Assembly: GCA_028822065.1 (NCBI GenBank)
Contig: JAPKEL010000004.1
Coordinates: 1-64,000, forward strand
From: Woeseiaceae bacterium
GTDB taxonomy: Bacteria; Pseudomonadota; Gammaproteobacteria; Steroidobacterales; Woeseiaceae
Reading direction: 5' to 3'
Length of the DNA stretch: 64,000 nucleotides
The notes under the pieces are model-generated. The model saw only the letters and a list, made by a program, of their open reading frames with translations. It was not told the origin of the DNA and made no database searches. This document shows, one piece after another, positions 19,589 to 29,087 of this stretch. The number at the start of each line of letters is the position of its first letter. Within the stretch, counting starts at the first letter, position 1. Position numbers and translations under genes: made by a program.

Positions 19589-20533
19589 TTAACTTTCCAC
19601 GTAAGCGCCAGATGAGTTTAATGGGCTTACCCACCCTTGAGAATTGATATTATTACTATTAAAAATATCCATCATCTTTGCTTTAACATCGGGTGCGATA
19701 TCATTCTCGCATAAAGCGAAGATACTTGGACCACTTCCAGAAAGAGAGCATCCCAGTGCCCCCATTTCCATTGCTGAAGTTTTGATGTCATCAAAACATA
19801 CCACTGAACCTACTCTTTGTGGCTCTATAATAACATCATGCATATTATTTTTTATAAGCGCTAAATCATTGTGCTGCAAGCCCAATAGAAATCCAGCCAA
19901 ATAACTTTGTTGCTCCAACCATTGACTCATTGAATAATTATTTGTCAGTCCATTTCTACTCTCTTCTGTGTTGACTATAAGATCTGGATGAACAAGAACA
20001 GAGCTAATATTTTTGGGTACGTCAATCGAAGTAATTTTAGGAAGATAAGACGGGGGGCAAAAGACCATACCACCAATAAGGCTTGGTGCAACATTATCAG
20101 CATGAATACCGCCACTGGCGAATTTCTCGCCCTCAAGAACGTAAGGCATTAACTCTGCAATCGGCAATGGACTATCCAATAAGGCATTAACCGCTACGGC
20201 ACCTGCAACTGCAGAAGCAGCTGAACTTCCCATACCAGATTGCAAGGGAATGCCTTTATAGATAAGCATCTCGATACCATCTTGTCCATTTTCAGCCTGC
20301 CATAGAGCTTGCGCTGCAATTGAAGCTGTATTTTCATTCGAGTTTTTTGAAAGACCTGCATGCGGGTTTCCGTTTAGGTCATATATCTCTTTGATTGAAA
20401 CCCCCTTTTCACTTACTTTTCTTACGGATACACGATCTCCAGCACCTTCAATAGCCAGTCCCAACATATCAAAACCCACCGCTAGATTACCAATAGAAGC
20501 TGGGGCGAACGCAGTTATGTATTTATTATCCAT
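19589..20533 (-). CDS. thrB: Homoserine kinase
   Basis: A GHMP-family kinase that phosphorylates homoserine to O-phosphohomoserine. The 314-residue protein shows the GHMP ATP-binding motif LQSGMGSSAASAVAGAVA, the N-terminal APASIGNLAVGFDMLG, and the C-terminal CSLSGSGPSIFAL. It begins 3 bases after the thrA stop and ends 2 bases before the thrC start, so all three genes should be made from one message in the pathway order thrA-thrB-thrC. Confidence 0.96.
   Translation of the reverse strand: MDNKYITAFAPASIGNLAVGFDMLGLAIEGAGDRVSVRKVSEKGVSIKEIYDLNGNPHAGLSKNSNENTASIAAQALWQAENGQDGIEMLIYKGIPLQSGMGSSAASAVAGAVAVNALLDSPLPIAELMPYVLEGEKFASGGIHADNVAPSLIGGMVFCPPSYLPKITSIDVPKNISSVLVHPDLIVNTEESRNGLTNNYSMSQWLEQQSYLAGFLLGLQHNDLALIKNNMHDVIIEPQRVGSVVCFDDIKTSAMEMGALGCSLSGSGPSIFALCENDIAPDVKAKMMDIFNSNNINSQGWVSPLNSSGAYVES
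19593..19598 (-). promoter_or_regulatory. Shine-Dalgarno of thrC inside the thrB end
   Basis: GGAAAG on the minus strand, 6 bases before the GTG at 19586 and within the last codons of thrB. It supports a coupled GTG start. Confidence 0.6.
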
Positions 20534-20536
20534 ATT

Positions 20537-23023
20537 TTACTTTATGATTTTAATGAGATTTATGATATCTGCAAATATACCTGCAGCCGTAACGCCAGCA
20601 CCTGCACCGGGGCCCTGAATGATTAATGGGTTATTTGCGTATCTGTCAGAATGAATTTTAATAATATTATCAGTCAGCTGAATATTACTAAAAGGGTGAT
20701 CAAGAGGAAATTCTTTAAGACCTATAAAGATATTATTATCTTGGCCTATTGAAGCAACATATCTAAGCGTTAAACCGTTATCTCTTGCGCTCAAATAACG
20801 TGCTTGTATTTCAGAATCATAATCTTTTAATTTTTCCAGAAATTGATCAATACTTAAATCAATCAAAGCATCAGGGACTAAACTTTCAATAGAAAGATCT
20901 GAAAGTTCAATATCTCTTCCTGACTCACGGGCTAGTATTGTTAGTTTTCTCGCCACATCCATACCACCAAGATCATCTCTTGGGTCGGGCTCTGTATATC
21001 CGCTCTCCTTGGCCTCAATGACAATTTTAGAAAACGGCTTAGAACCGTCAAATACATTAAATAGATATGCTAAAGTACCAGAAAAAATACCCTCAATAGA
21101 ATGAATTCTATCTCCAGTTTCCACTAAACTTTGAATCGTGTTTATTACTGGCAATCCAGCGGCAACAGTTGTTTCATAGAAACAATAAGATTTATTTTTT
21201 AGTGCAACTTTCTTTATATCTTTATAATAGTTTAAATCACCACTTAAACCCTTTTTATTAGGTGTAATGACGTTAATTTTTTGCTGTAGCCAGTCTGTAT
21301 ATTTTTTAGCTATTGCATCATTAGCGGTGCAATCTATTATCAAAATTTGATCGTTATTAGAGTAGTTCTTTAAATGAGACTCAAAAATGTCAAGATCAAA
21401 AGTAACGGCTTCTTTGTTTATTTTTTCACGCCAGTTATCCAGATCGATAAAATCTTTATCGAGCAACATATATTTAGATTTAGCAATAGCTTTGACATGG
21501 ATATTTAAACCAAATTCACGAGCATTTACCAATATATGAGTATTTATTTGATCCAGCAATTCTCCGCCAACCAAGCCGGGTCCGATCAAACCAACAGTTA
21601 AAGATGGCTGATTATCGAAAAATACAGCATGGACTTTTTTAAGAGCTTGCAGCGCGTCTTTCGAATCAATAACAGCAGAAATATTTCGTTCCGATGATCC
21701 TTGGGCTATTGCTCTGACATTTATATCAGATTGACCTAATGTACCAAAGAATTGACCAGCGATGCCCGCTTGTCCGGCCATTTTATCACCGACAACAGCA
21801 ATGATACTTTGACTTTTTGTTATCTCGATTTTTGTAATTAATCCGGCTTCCAATTCGCCTTTAAATGCGTTCTCGATAACGTCTTTAGCCTTATCGGAAA
21901 CGACCTCATTTACAGCTATACAAATCGAATGCTCTGAGCTGGCCTGAGAAATTAACGTTACAGAAATATTCTCATTTTTAAGCGAAACAAAAAGCTTATC
22001 CGCAGTGCCTGGAACACCAATCATCCCCGTCCCTTCAAGATTAATTAATGCCATGGAATCAATAACAGTTATACCTTTGATATTTTCATCAATCGACATC
22101 TCTGCTGAAATCTTGCTTCCGTTGGCATCAGGATTGAATGTATTGCGAATAAACATTGATATTTTTTGCTTCATCAATGGACTTAGTGTTTTCGGGTGTA
22201 TCACTTTGGCGCCAAAATAAGCCAATTCCATCGCTTCGTTATAGGATAAATTTTTAACTACTTTAGCGCCATCAACTTTACGTGGATCTGCACTCATAAC
22301 ACCATCTACGTCAGTCCAAATTGTTAATTCTTTCGCCGCAAATAAAGAAGCAAATATAGCTGCAGAGTAATCACTTCCATTACGACCTAAATTTGTTGGG
22401 AATCCCAATTCATTAGAGGCTATAAATCCCGTTATAACCAATAAATTAGATTTTGTTGATTTAATTAATTCATTATAACAATCATTCGATTTTTGCCAAT
22501 CAACTACATCGCCAAGCTCACTTGAATGAAGATGGATAATTTTACGACTATCAATAAAATCAACTTCATTTTTATTATCAAGTAATTTACCAATATATAA
22601 TGACAAGATCTTTGCCGACCAAAGTTCGCCGAATCCAACGATGATTTTATCTGCGTTATAATCACTCTGCTCAGAAAGAGAATCGGAATCAAGTAATTTA
22701 CCAATCGCAGCGAAATCATTTGATAATTCTGCCAAAAACTCTTCAGCTACCGACTGATCAAGCAAATCACCAACTAGATCAGATATACGTTGATTGATAG
22801 ATTGATATTCTTTTGAGGCATATAAATTGCTTGCATTGGAATTTTTAGCGATATTAGTCAATAAATCGGTGACGCCGCCTAGTGCGGATACCACTATAGC
22901 GTGGCGTGAGGCTGGGCTCTTGTAATAACAATCCAATATTATTTTAGATACCCGAACGAAACATTGGGTATCTGCAAGACTGGTGCCGCCAAATTTAAAG
23001 ACTTTCCAATTTCTATCGTTCAT
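20537..23023 (-). CDS. thrA: Bifunctional aspartokinase / homoserine dehydrogenase
   Basis: An 828-residue fusion enzyme. The N-terminal aspartokinase (VFKFGGTSLADTQCF, FPTNLGRNGSDYSAAIFA) is followed by tandem ACT regulatory domains (around ENISVTLISQASSEHSICIA and SDINVRAIAQGSSERNISA). The C-terminal homoserine dehydrogenase begins near VGLIGPGLVGGELLD and includes GIFSGTLAYLFN and GYTEPDPRDDLGGMDVARK. It catalyses the first and third steps from aspartate to threonine. The ACT domains imply feedback by an end product; threonine is usual for the ThrA type. No thrL-like leader peptide with runs of Thr or Ile codons is visible in the 110 bases between the gene and tRNA-Lys. Confidence 0.96.
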   Translation of the reverse strand: MNDRNWKVFKFGGTSLADTQCFVRVSKIILDCYYKSPASRHAIVVSALGGVTDLLTNIAKNSNASNLYASKEYQSINQRISDLVGDLLDQSVAEEFLAELSNDFAAIGKLLDSDSLSEQSDYNADKIIVGFGELWSAKILSLYIGKLLDNKNEVDFIDSRKIIHLHSSELGDVVDWQKSNDCYNELIKSTKSNLLVITGFIASNELGFPTNLGRNGSDYSAAIFASLFAAKELTIWTDVDGVMSADPRKVDGAKVVKNLSYNEAMELAYFGAKVIHPKTLSPLMKQKISMFIRNTFNPDANGSKISAEMSIDENIKGITVIDSMALINLEGTGMIGVPGTADKLFVSLKNENISVTLISQASSEHSICIAVNEVVSDKAKDVIENAFKGELEAGLITKIEITKSQSIIAVVGDKMAGQAGIAGQFFGTLGQSDINVRAIAQGSSERNISAVIDSKDALQALKKVHAVFFDNQPSLTVGLIGPGLVGGELLDQINTHILVNAREFGLNIHVKAIAKSKYMLLDKDFIDLDNWREKINKEAVTFDLDIFESHLKNYSNNDQILIIDCTANDAIAKKYTDWLQQKINVITPNKKGLSGDLNYYKDIKKVALKNKSYCFYETTVAAGLPVINTIQSLVETGDRIHSIEGIFSGTLAYLFNVFDGSKPFSKIVIEAKESGYTEPDPRDDLGGMDVARKLTILARESGRDIELSDLSIESLVPDALIDLSIDQFLEKLKDYDSEIQARYLSARDNGLTLRYVASIGQDNNIFIGLKEFPLDHPFSNIQLTDNIIKIHSDRYANNPLIIQGPGAGAGVTAAGIFADIINLIKIIK

Positions 23024-23134
23024 CTTAATGTCTCAAAGTAATACTTATTAAATGTATTTTAATTACAATTACACTCAACTAATAGTTAATTTAATTACTT
23101 TTTTCGCACAATTGATTATTGACGAAGAATTAAA

Positions 23135-23209
23135 TGGTGGGGCGTGTAGGGATTGAACCTACGACCGGTCGGTTAAAAGCCGAATGCTCTACCGCTGAGC
23201 TAACGCCCC
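23135..23209 (-). tRNA. tRNA-Lys (anticodon TTT)
   Basis: A 75-base tRNA gene on the minus strand with encoded 3' CCA. The acceptor stem GGGGCGT pairs with ACGCCCC, the discriminator is A, the D arm begins GCTCAGCGGTAGAGC, the anticodon loop is CTTTTAA, and the T arm is GTAGG-TTCAATC-CCTAC. The anticodon TTT reads lysine codons AAA and AAG. The outermost pair of the anticodon stem is mismatched (T-C). It lies about 140 bases downstream of cpoB, a common gammaproteobacterial arrangement, and just upstream of thrA, so readthrough between these units is possible. Confidence 0.95.
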
Positions 23210-23348
23210 TTTTATCATTTAATCCTAATATGCGTTTTTTTCATTTTATTTGGCGAGGATGATACCGTACCCCACGTAAATCTCAAGAGAATATCAATAT
23301 ATATTACCTAGAAATTAAAATACTTCCCATGAAATGACTGGAACTTAA

Positions 23349-24098
23349 TTACAAACCTCTGTCATTCATAACTTTTAATCGTTGCTCTGCTAATTTCGCA
23401 ACAGTTGATTGAGGGTATTCATTTTGAATTTTAGTTAAAATCAACCGCGCCTGATCCCAATTGCCCAGTTCAAAATTACAATAACCAACTTTTAATAAAG
23501 CATCAGGTATTTTTCTTGAACGTGGATACTCATTAATAACTTTAGAGAATTGAGCCAATGCTTGTTCAAACTGATTTGATGCATAATAAGATTCAGAGAG
23601 CCAATACTGTGCATTATCAATCAAGCTACTACCTGGATAGGCAGCCAAAAAACGAATAAATGAAAGTGAAGCTAACTCATAGTTTTGCTCTTTCAGGAGC
23701 TCAAATGCTGCCTGATAATTTTCTTCGTCAGTCCCACCGGGTATGGGTAATTCTCCAAATATGATTTCTTCTTCATTAACAACATTCATCGAATTTAGAG
23801 CACTAATTGATCTTTCAAGATCTTGCAAGCGATCATCTAAATCAACATAAAGGGCTCTTTGCCTGTCTTGTGTTGCTTGCGACTGGTAAATCAAGTCTTC
23901 TGTTTGCCCTTGGATCTGACTAACTTGCCCCTGAATATCATCTAACTGGCGAGCGATCTCAATCAAACTTTGATCATTTGACCTTTGCGTAACATTAGAA
24001 TTTGAATTGAGCGTACCTTGGTAAGTATTATTCACTGGTATATCAGCGCATCCAACAAGAGCTGAAATACCAATAAAAATGTAAGCACACTTTGACAT
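23349..24098 (-). CDS. cpoB: Tol-Pal system protein CpoB (YbgF), lipoprotein-like
   Basis: A 249-residue periplasmic protein that in E. coli couples Tol-Pal with peptidoglycan synthesis at the division site. The N-terminus has a signal with a lipobox (LVGC, Cys17), unlike the soluble E. coli protein. A coiled-coil, Gln-rich segment follows (about residues 40-95, trimerisation region). The C-terminal half contains TPR-type repeats, such as NYQAAFELLKEQNYELA and NAQYWLSESYYASNQFEQA. It follows pal by 26 bases and ends the tolQRAB-pal-cpoB operon. Membrane anchoring by lipidation is inferred from the lipobox only. Confidence 0.9.
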   Translation of the reverse strand: MSKCAYIFIGISALVGCADIPVNNTYQGTLNSNSNVTQRSNDQSLIEIARQLDDIQGQVSQIQGQTEDLIYQSQATQDRQRALYVDLDDRLQDLERSISALNSMNVVNEEEIIFGELPIPGGTDEENYQAAFELLKEQNYELASLSFIRFLAAYPGSSLIDNAQYWLSESYYASNQFEQALAQFSKVINEYPRSRKIPDALLKVGYCNFELGNWDQARLILTKIQNEYPQSTVAKLAEQRLKVMNDRGL

Positions 24099-24124
24099 AT
24101 CAAATAATTTATTACTTAATGTGC

Positions 24125-24655
24125 CTAATTAATTACAAGCTCTACCCTTCGATTTTGAGTGTATGAACTCTCATCACTTCCATATGAATTAGGTCTTTCT
24201 TCACCAAAACTAACGGTAGTTATCTGTGCTGGCGCTACGCCATTAAGAAGCAACATACGTCTAACAGCTTGGGCTCTTCGCTCTCCCAATCCAATATTAT
24301 ATTCACGAGATCCTCTTTCATCTGCATGACCCTCTAACCTCACAGTTAATAATGTATTGGCATTCATATTGAAGGCATGAGCACTTATCAAGGCGTCGTA
24401 TTCAGGTCGTAAATCAGAGCGATCAAAGTCAAAATATATAATGGTTTCAAGATCTTGTGACATACTATCATCTGACATTGCCTCAAGATTGTTATTACTG
24501 TCCATGCCTACCCCATATGTCGCAGCAGTATCACTGACAACCGAACTATCCATAGAGGAGTTATTACCTACATTGCCTGATTTACTACTCGGTGTTGCGC
24601 AACCCGAAAGAACCAATACCAATAATCCAATTAAACCAAACTTAAAACGCTCCAT
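24125..24655 (-). CDS. pal: Peptidoglycan-associated lipoprotein Pal
   Basis: An outer-membrane lipoprotein (lipobox LSGC, Cys19) with a Ser/Asn-rich linker and a C-terminal OmpA-like peptidoglycan-binding domain. The signature includes IIYFDFDRSDL and VRLEGHADERGSREYNIGLG, then ERRAQAVRRML. It anchors the outer membrane to the cell wall and binds TolB. Its position between tolB and cpoB is the standard operon order. The 176-residue length is normal. Confidence 0.96.
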   Translation of the reverse strand: MERFKFGLIGLLVLVLSGCATPSSKSGNVGNNSSMDSSVVSDTAATYGVGMDSNNNLEAMSDDSMSQDLETIIYFDFDRSDLRPEYDALISAHAFNMNANTLLTVRLEGHADERGSREYNIGLGERRAQAVRRMLLLNGVAPAQITTVSFGEERPNSYGSDESSYTQNRRVELVIN

Positions 24656-24727
24656 TTCAACTACTCCTAAGTTTCAATTATTCAAAATTTTAAAAAAATT
24701 AACTATAAATCGTAAAGTAACACATTA

Positions 24728-26029
24728 CTATAATTTTAAAAATGGTGACCATACCGGCTCTCTTATATCGCCAAGTTTGGAGGCGATTCTTTGACGGACT
24801 AGGCCATCTGCTGTTACGGTTTCCAAGACACCATTGCCTTTCATTTTTGTAGCATAGATAAGTGTATCACTATTAGGCGCAAAACTTGGAGATTCATCTT
24901 GCATTCCTGAAGATAATACCAATAAGTCTTTTTTAGCGATGTCGTGAATTGCAATGCGGTAATCACCCCTATAAAGATGCACCATTGCCAATTTTTTGCC
25001 GTCGGGTGATAGGCGAGGCCTAGCATTGTAATTACCTTGAAATGTCACTCTCTCAGCTTTATCGCTATTTAAGGCAATTTTATATACTTGTGGAGCACCA
25101 CCTCGATCAGAGGTGAAATAAATTTCATCACCATTTGGAGACCACGTAGCTTCAGTATCGATCGCTCTATTGTAAGTCATTCTTTTTAAAGATCTGGTTG
25201 CTATATCAAGGATATAAATATCTAAATTACCATTCACGCCACCCAATGTAAGAACTAATTTTCTACCGTCTGGTGAAAAAGCAGGCGAACCATTGATTCC
25301 TGGGTGATCTGAAATTTTCCGTCGATTGCCAGTTCTTAAGGTTTGAAGAAATATTGAAGAGGCATCTCCCTCAAAAGATACATAAGCTATCTGCCTACTA
25401 TCTGGAGACCATGCTGGAGACATAATAGGGTCATTTGAAGTAACGACAATTTGCTCATTCCCCCCATCAGAGTCGGCCACAATTAATGAGTAATTTGTTT
25501 CATTGCGCGATACATTAGTTTTGACATAGGCGACTTTTGTATCAAACACACCTCTAATTCCGGTTAACTCTTTGTAGATCATGTCAGCAATACGATGAGC
25601 TGATCTTCTCAAAGTTCCCTCTTTGGCTGGCATCCTATAACCTACAATTTGCTCTCCTTTGAAAATATCAAACAATTGGAATTGGATATTAAATGAACCC
25701 GTTTTCATTTTGATGATACGGCCCACAACAACCGCTTCGACCCCTAAAATAGACCAGTCATCAAAATCAATCTCGGCTCCCGTGGTTGGTTTCTGAAGCA
25801 TATTCTCTATCGGAGTTGCTGAGAAGCGCCCGCTCCGTTTTAAATCATTAGTTATTACATCGGCAATACTCACAGCGAATTTAGGTACGTTTCTGCCCAA
25901 CCCAAATGGCACAATTGCGACCGGAGTTTGTTTGCCAACACCTTGTGTAATTCTTATTGTCAGCTCTGCGTAGAGAGCGTCATGAAACAACAAGCAAAAT
26001 AATAAGAATATTTTTTTCTTAAGCTGCAT
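24728..26029 (-). CDS. tolB: Tol-Pal system beta-propeller protein TolB
   Basis: A periplasmic protein of 433 residues with a cleavable signal, an N-terminal alpha/beta domain (LTIRITQGVGKQTPVAIVPF) and a six-bladed beta-propeller. Repeated WSPDSRQIAYVS, FSPDGRKLVLT, WSPNGDEIYFTS and LSPDGKKLAMVH motifs mark the blades. TolB binds Pal and TolA and helps constrict the outer membrane during division. It lies between tolA and pal in the usual order. Confidence 0.97.
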   Translation of the reverse strand: MQLKKKIFLLFCLLFHDALYAELTIRITQGVGKQTPVAIVPFGLGRNVPKFAVSIADVITNDLKRSGRFSATPIENMLQKPTTGAEIDFDDWSILGVEAVVVGRIIKMKTGSFNIQFQLFDIFKGEQIVGYRMPAKEGTLRRSAHRIADMIYKELTGIRGVFDTKVAYVKTNVSRNETNYSLIVADSDGGNEQIVVTSNDPIMSPAWSPDSRQIAYVSFEGDASSIFLQTLRTGNRRKISDHPGINGSPAFSPDGRKLVLTLGGVNGNLDIYILDIATRSLKRMTYNRAIDTEATWSPNGDEIYFTSDRGGAPQVYKIALNSDKAERVTFQGNYNARPRLSPDGKKLAMVHLYRGDYRIAIHDIAKKDLLVLSSGMQDESPSFAPNSDTLIYATKMKGNGVLETVTADGLVRQRIASKLGDIREPVWSPFLKL

Positions 26030-26050
26030 CTATACCTCGTAACCACTTAG

Positions 26051-26863
26051 TTATTGATAAGGTTCAAATATGAATCGTAAATTTCTTTCGAATAAACTCG
26101 GATCTTCCGGGTCAGGCAAAGGTGAAGCTTTATAAACAGCCGCCTCCACAGAGCGACGAACGGATTCATCACCATTGCAAGTCTCTACTGCTACACTGAT
26201 AACTTCACCACCAGGTAACTGCCGAACATTAACAACGCAGCTGATACCTTTGTCGGCAGATGCTGGTTGTATCCAGTTATTTTCGATCTTTCTCCCTAGT
26301 GCAAAAGTATATCTTGTAAGGGCTCCCGAGCGAAGGGCTTCAAGACGATTTTGCTCAATTGAAAGCTCACGATCTAATTGTGCTTTTCTTTCGGCCTCTT
26401 CCAGCTCATTGCGTTTCTTTTCATTTTCTGCACGCTGTCTATTGATATCATTAAGGCGTTCCTGCTCTGCATCAACACGCCTTTGCTCAAGCTCTTCTTC
26501 TTTTCTTTGCTTAGCTAATGCCTCTTTCTTTTCAAACTCTTCTTTTTGTTTGCGTTCTTCTATTTTTTTTAATTTTACTTGTTTCTTTTTCTCAACTTCT
26601 GCTTCTTTCTTTTTCTTCACTCGTATCTTTTCAGCTTGAACATCTGCTTCACGTTTTTTTTGTTCAGCTTCTTTTTTTTCCTGCGCAATCTTTTTTTGTG
26701 GGGTTAGTAGATTATCTTCTTTAATTAATGCTGCTTTTATCACAAGGGGCCTAGAGGGAATATTGGCATCCGATCTATCGAACGCCAATATCATGGTTGT
26801 GAAAAGGATAAGATGCAATCCACAAGCAAATGTGAGTGGAATAATATTGTATTTATCTCGCAT
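26051..26863 (-). CDS. tolA: Cell envelope integrity protein TolA
   Basis: A 270-residue protein with one N-terminal membrane anchor (about residues 12-30). A long highly charged Lys/Glu/Arg-rich helix spans about residues 52-178. A C-terminal globular domain (about 180-270) contains NNWIQPA and GISCVVNVRQLPGGEV, the TolA C-terminal pattern. TolA spans the periplasm and connects the TolQR motor to TolB/Pal. Its low-complexity A-rich DNA is normal for tolA. It follows tolR by about 20 bases. Confidence 0.94.
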   Translation of the reverse strand: MRDKYNIIPLTFACGLHLILFTTMILAFDRSDANIPSRPLVIKAALIKEDNLLTPQKKIAQEKKEAEQKKREADVQAEKIRVKKKKEAEVEKKKQVKLKKIEERKQKEEFEKKEALAKQRKEEELEQRRVDAEQERLNDINRQRAENEKKRNELEEAERKAQLDRELSIEQNRLEALRSGALTRYTFALGRKIENNWIQPASADKGISCVVNVRQLPGGEVISVAVETCNGDESVRRSVEAAVYKASPLPDPEDPSLFERNLRFIFEPYQ

Positions 26864-26882
26864 TGAATTATTCGCTATTGCG

Positions 26883-27317
26883 TCATTCCGGCACTGGATA
26901 GGACTCTAACGCATCCGTCACAAAGCCTATATTTTCTGCGCCACCTTGTTGTAAAAGAACCATTGCTCCAACAACGTTGCCGTAAGGCACTCTACGATCC
27001 GCTTTAATTAAAACCATTGTAGTAGGTTGACTGGCCAAAACTGCTCTGGTCCTCGATACTATTGACTCGGCATCTTTTGGCTTATTCTCCTCATCACCAA
27101 CATTAATAAATAATTCGCCTGTTGCGTTTACGCTTAATATTAATGGAGCCAGGCTTGAGGTATCTGAAATTGGTTCTGCCCCTGCCTTCGGTAATTCAAC
27201 TTTTATCCCTTGGGTCAATAATGGCGCTGTCACCATAAAAATAATCAACAACACAAGCATCACATCAATATAAGGGACTACATTGATCTCACTGATGACT
27301 TTTCTCTTTTTTAACAC
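26883..27317 (-). CDS. tolR: Tol-Pal proton-motive protein TolR
   Basis: A 144-residue ExbD/TolR-family protein with one transmembrane helix carrying the functional aspartate (Asp18 in NVVPYIDVMLVLLIIFM) and a periplasmic domain. Together with TolQ it forms the proton-driven stator that energises TolA. The VEVPKA-like stretch (VELPKAGAEP) and the late VPYGNVVGAMVLLQQGG are typical. It starts 8 bases after tolQ. Confidence 0.95.
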   Translation of the reverse strand: MLKKRKVISEINVVPYIDVMLVLLIIFMVTAPLLTQGIKVELPKAGAEPISDTSSLAPLILSVNATGELFINVGDEENKPKDAESIVSRTRAVLASQPTTMVLIKADRRVPYGNVVGAMVLLQQGGAENIGFVTDALESYPVPE

Positions 27318-27325
27318 TTCAGCTT

Positions 27326-28009
27326 TTAATCGCGTTTATATAATTCATGACGTTGCAAGATGCTCACAAACTCTTCAGAAAAACTGTCATAACGTATCTC
27401 TAATCGAGTGACTTTATCTACAAACCTATTGTATGCAACAACAGCGGGAATTGCGGCAAATAAACCCATTGCAGTGGCAATCAATGCCTCTGCGATTCCA
27501 GGAGCAACCATTGCTAATGTGGCAGACTGGACTCCAGCCAGAGCTCGGAAAGAATTCATGATACCAATTACTGTTCCAAATAGGCCTACATATGGACTGA
27601 TTGAACCAATTGTAGCGAGTGTAGCAAGGCTTTGTTCTAATTTATCGACCTCTCTCATTTGAGCAACTCTCATTGCGCGTGAGCACTCCTCTACCATTTT
27701 ATCTTTTGCAATTGATGACTTGGTAGACAAACGGGTAAACGTTTGAAATCCAGCTTTGAAAATACTTGGCATGCCCAAATCATCATGATCGCTTTTAATT
27801 GATTTTTGATACAGAGTATTTAGATCGCCACCCGCCCAAAAATTGGATTCAAATTTATCCGAAGCTATCTTTATTTTTTTTATCAGCTTTTGCTTTGTAA
27901 AAATAATACTCCAAGAGCCAACCGACGCTACCAACAAAGACAACATCACCAACTGAACAACAATACTCGCGTTCAATATAAGATTTATTAACGACATATT
28001 TGTTGTCAT
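27326..28009 (-). CDS. tolQ: Tol-Pal motor protein TolQ
   Basis: A 227-residue MotA/TolQ/ExbB-family inner-membrane protein with three transmembrane helices. The conserved core is LATLATIGSISPYVGLFGTV followed by GIAEALIATAMGLFAAIPAV. It forms the proton channel with TolR. AAGGAA lies 7 bases before the ATG at 28009. In most Gammaproteobacteria the thioesterase gene ybgC lies between ruvB and tolQ; here only 34 bases separate them. Confidence 0.96.
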   Translation of the reverse strand: MTTNMSLINLILNASIVVQLVMLSLLVASVGSWSIIFTKQKLIKKIKIASDKFESNFWAGGDLNTLYQKSIKSDHDDLGMPSIFKAGFQTFTRLSTKSSIAKDKMVEECSRAMRVAQMREVDKLEQSLATLATIGSISPYVGLFGTVIGIMNSFRALAGVQSATLAMVAPGIAEALIATAMGLFAAIPAVVAYNRFVDKVTRLEIRYDSFSEEFVSILQRHELYKRD

Positions 28010-28043
28010 ATTATGAATTCCTTAAAAAACTAATCATAAGTAA

Positions 28044-29087
28044 CTATCCCAATAAATCCCGATTAACACTTTGATCTTGGTTACTCGGGTTCAATCCAAA
28101 ATGTAGATATGCATTCTTTGTTGCGACACGCCCTCGTGAAGTTCGCATCATAAAGCCCTGTTGTATCAAATAAGGCTCTATCACATCTTCTATTGTTCCA
28201 CGCTCTTCGCCAACTGCCGCGGCAAGACTTTCTATCCCAACGGGACCGCCATCAAATTTTTCTATTACGGCTAATAGGAGCCTTCTATCCATGCTGTCAA
28301 ATCCATTTGGATCTACTTCCAGCATATCTAATGCATCATTTGCAACTTTTTCTGTCACTTTACCATCAGCCTTAACCTCAGCATAATCTCGAACCCTTCT
28401 TAGTAGTCGATTAACTATTCGTGGTGTACCTCTAGCTCTTTTTGATAATTGATCACTACCACCTTCATCTAGTTCTAAATTAAGTATATTTGCAGAACGA
28501 TTTGCGATTTGAGCTAATTCTTCAACTTCATAGAAATTCAATCTTTGCACAATACCAAATCTATCTCTCAACGGCGAAGTCAATAAACCAGCCCTAGTTG
28601 TTGCCCCAACTAATGTAAATGGCGGTAAATCCAATTTTATTGAACGTGCCGCAGGCCCTTCACCAATCATTATGTCTAACTGAAAACCTTCCATAGCAGG
28701 ATATAAAATTTCTTCTACCACGGCATTCAAACGATGAATCTCATCGATAAATAAGACGTCATTTGGCTCTAAATTTGTAAGCAATGCAGCTAAGTCACCC
28801 GGTCTTTCCAATACAGGACCAGATGTTTGTTTTAATTTAACGCCCATTTCATGAGCAATAATGTGCGCCAAAGTTGTTTTTCCTAGACCAGGAGGGCCAA
28901 ATATCAATACATGATCTAATGATTCAGAGCGTTTACAGGCGGCCTCTATAAATATCTCCATCTGCTCTCGCATATTATTTTGACCAACATACTCTGCTAA
29001 TGTTTTTGGTCTAATAGCGCGATCAAAGATTTTGTCATCACTGACTTCATCCCCACTAATTAAGCGATCATGCTCAATATTATCCAT
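28044..29087 (-). CDS. ruvB: Holliday junction DNA helicase RuvB
   Basis: An AAA+ motor of 347 residues that drives branch migration with RuvA. Walker A is [10 protein letters not shown] (from about residue 64) and Walker B lies in [10 protein letters not shown]. The sensor region [19 protein letters not shown] and the C-terminal winged helix ([18 protein letters not shown]) are intact. The start codon directly follows the ruvA stop (TAAATG), so translation is coupled. It is the last gene of ruvCAB. Confidence 0.98.
   Translation of the reverse strand: MDNIEHDRLISGDEVSDDKIFDRAIRPKTLAEYVGQNNMREQMEIFIEAACKRSESLDHVLIFGPPGLGKTTLAHIIAHEMGVKLKQTSGPVLERPGDLAALLTNLEPNDVLFIDEIHRLNAVVEEILYPAMEGFQLDIMIGEGPAARSIKLDLPPFTLVGATTRAGLLTSPLRDRFGIVQRLNFYEVEELAQIANRSANILNLELDEGGSDQLSKRARGTPRIVNRLLRRVRDYAEVKADGKVTEKVANDALDMLEVDPNGFDSMDRRLLLAVIEKFDGGPVGIESLAAAVGEERGTIEDVIEPYLIQQGFMMRTSRGRVATKNAYLHFGLNPSNQDQSVNRDLLG

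Noticed and set aside
23024-23134. Possible thrL attenuator upstream of thrA
   Set aside because: The 110-base gap has no short frame rich in Thr or Ile codons and no hairpin followed by a T-run on the minus strand.
26175-26639. 154-codon Ser/Phe-rich frame antisense to tolA
   Set aside because: The composition is the complement of the Lys/Glu-rich TolA helix and it has no independent support.
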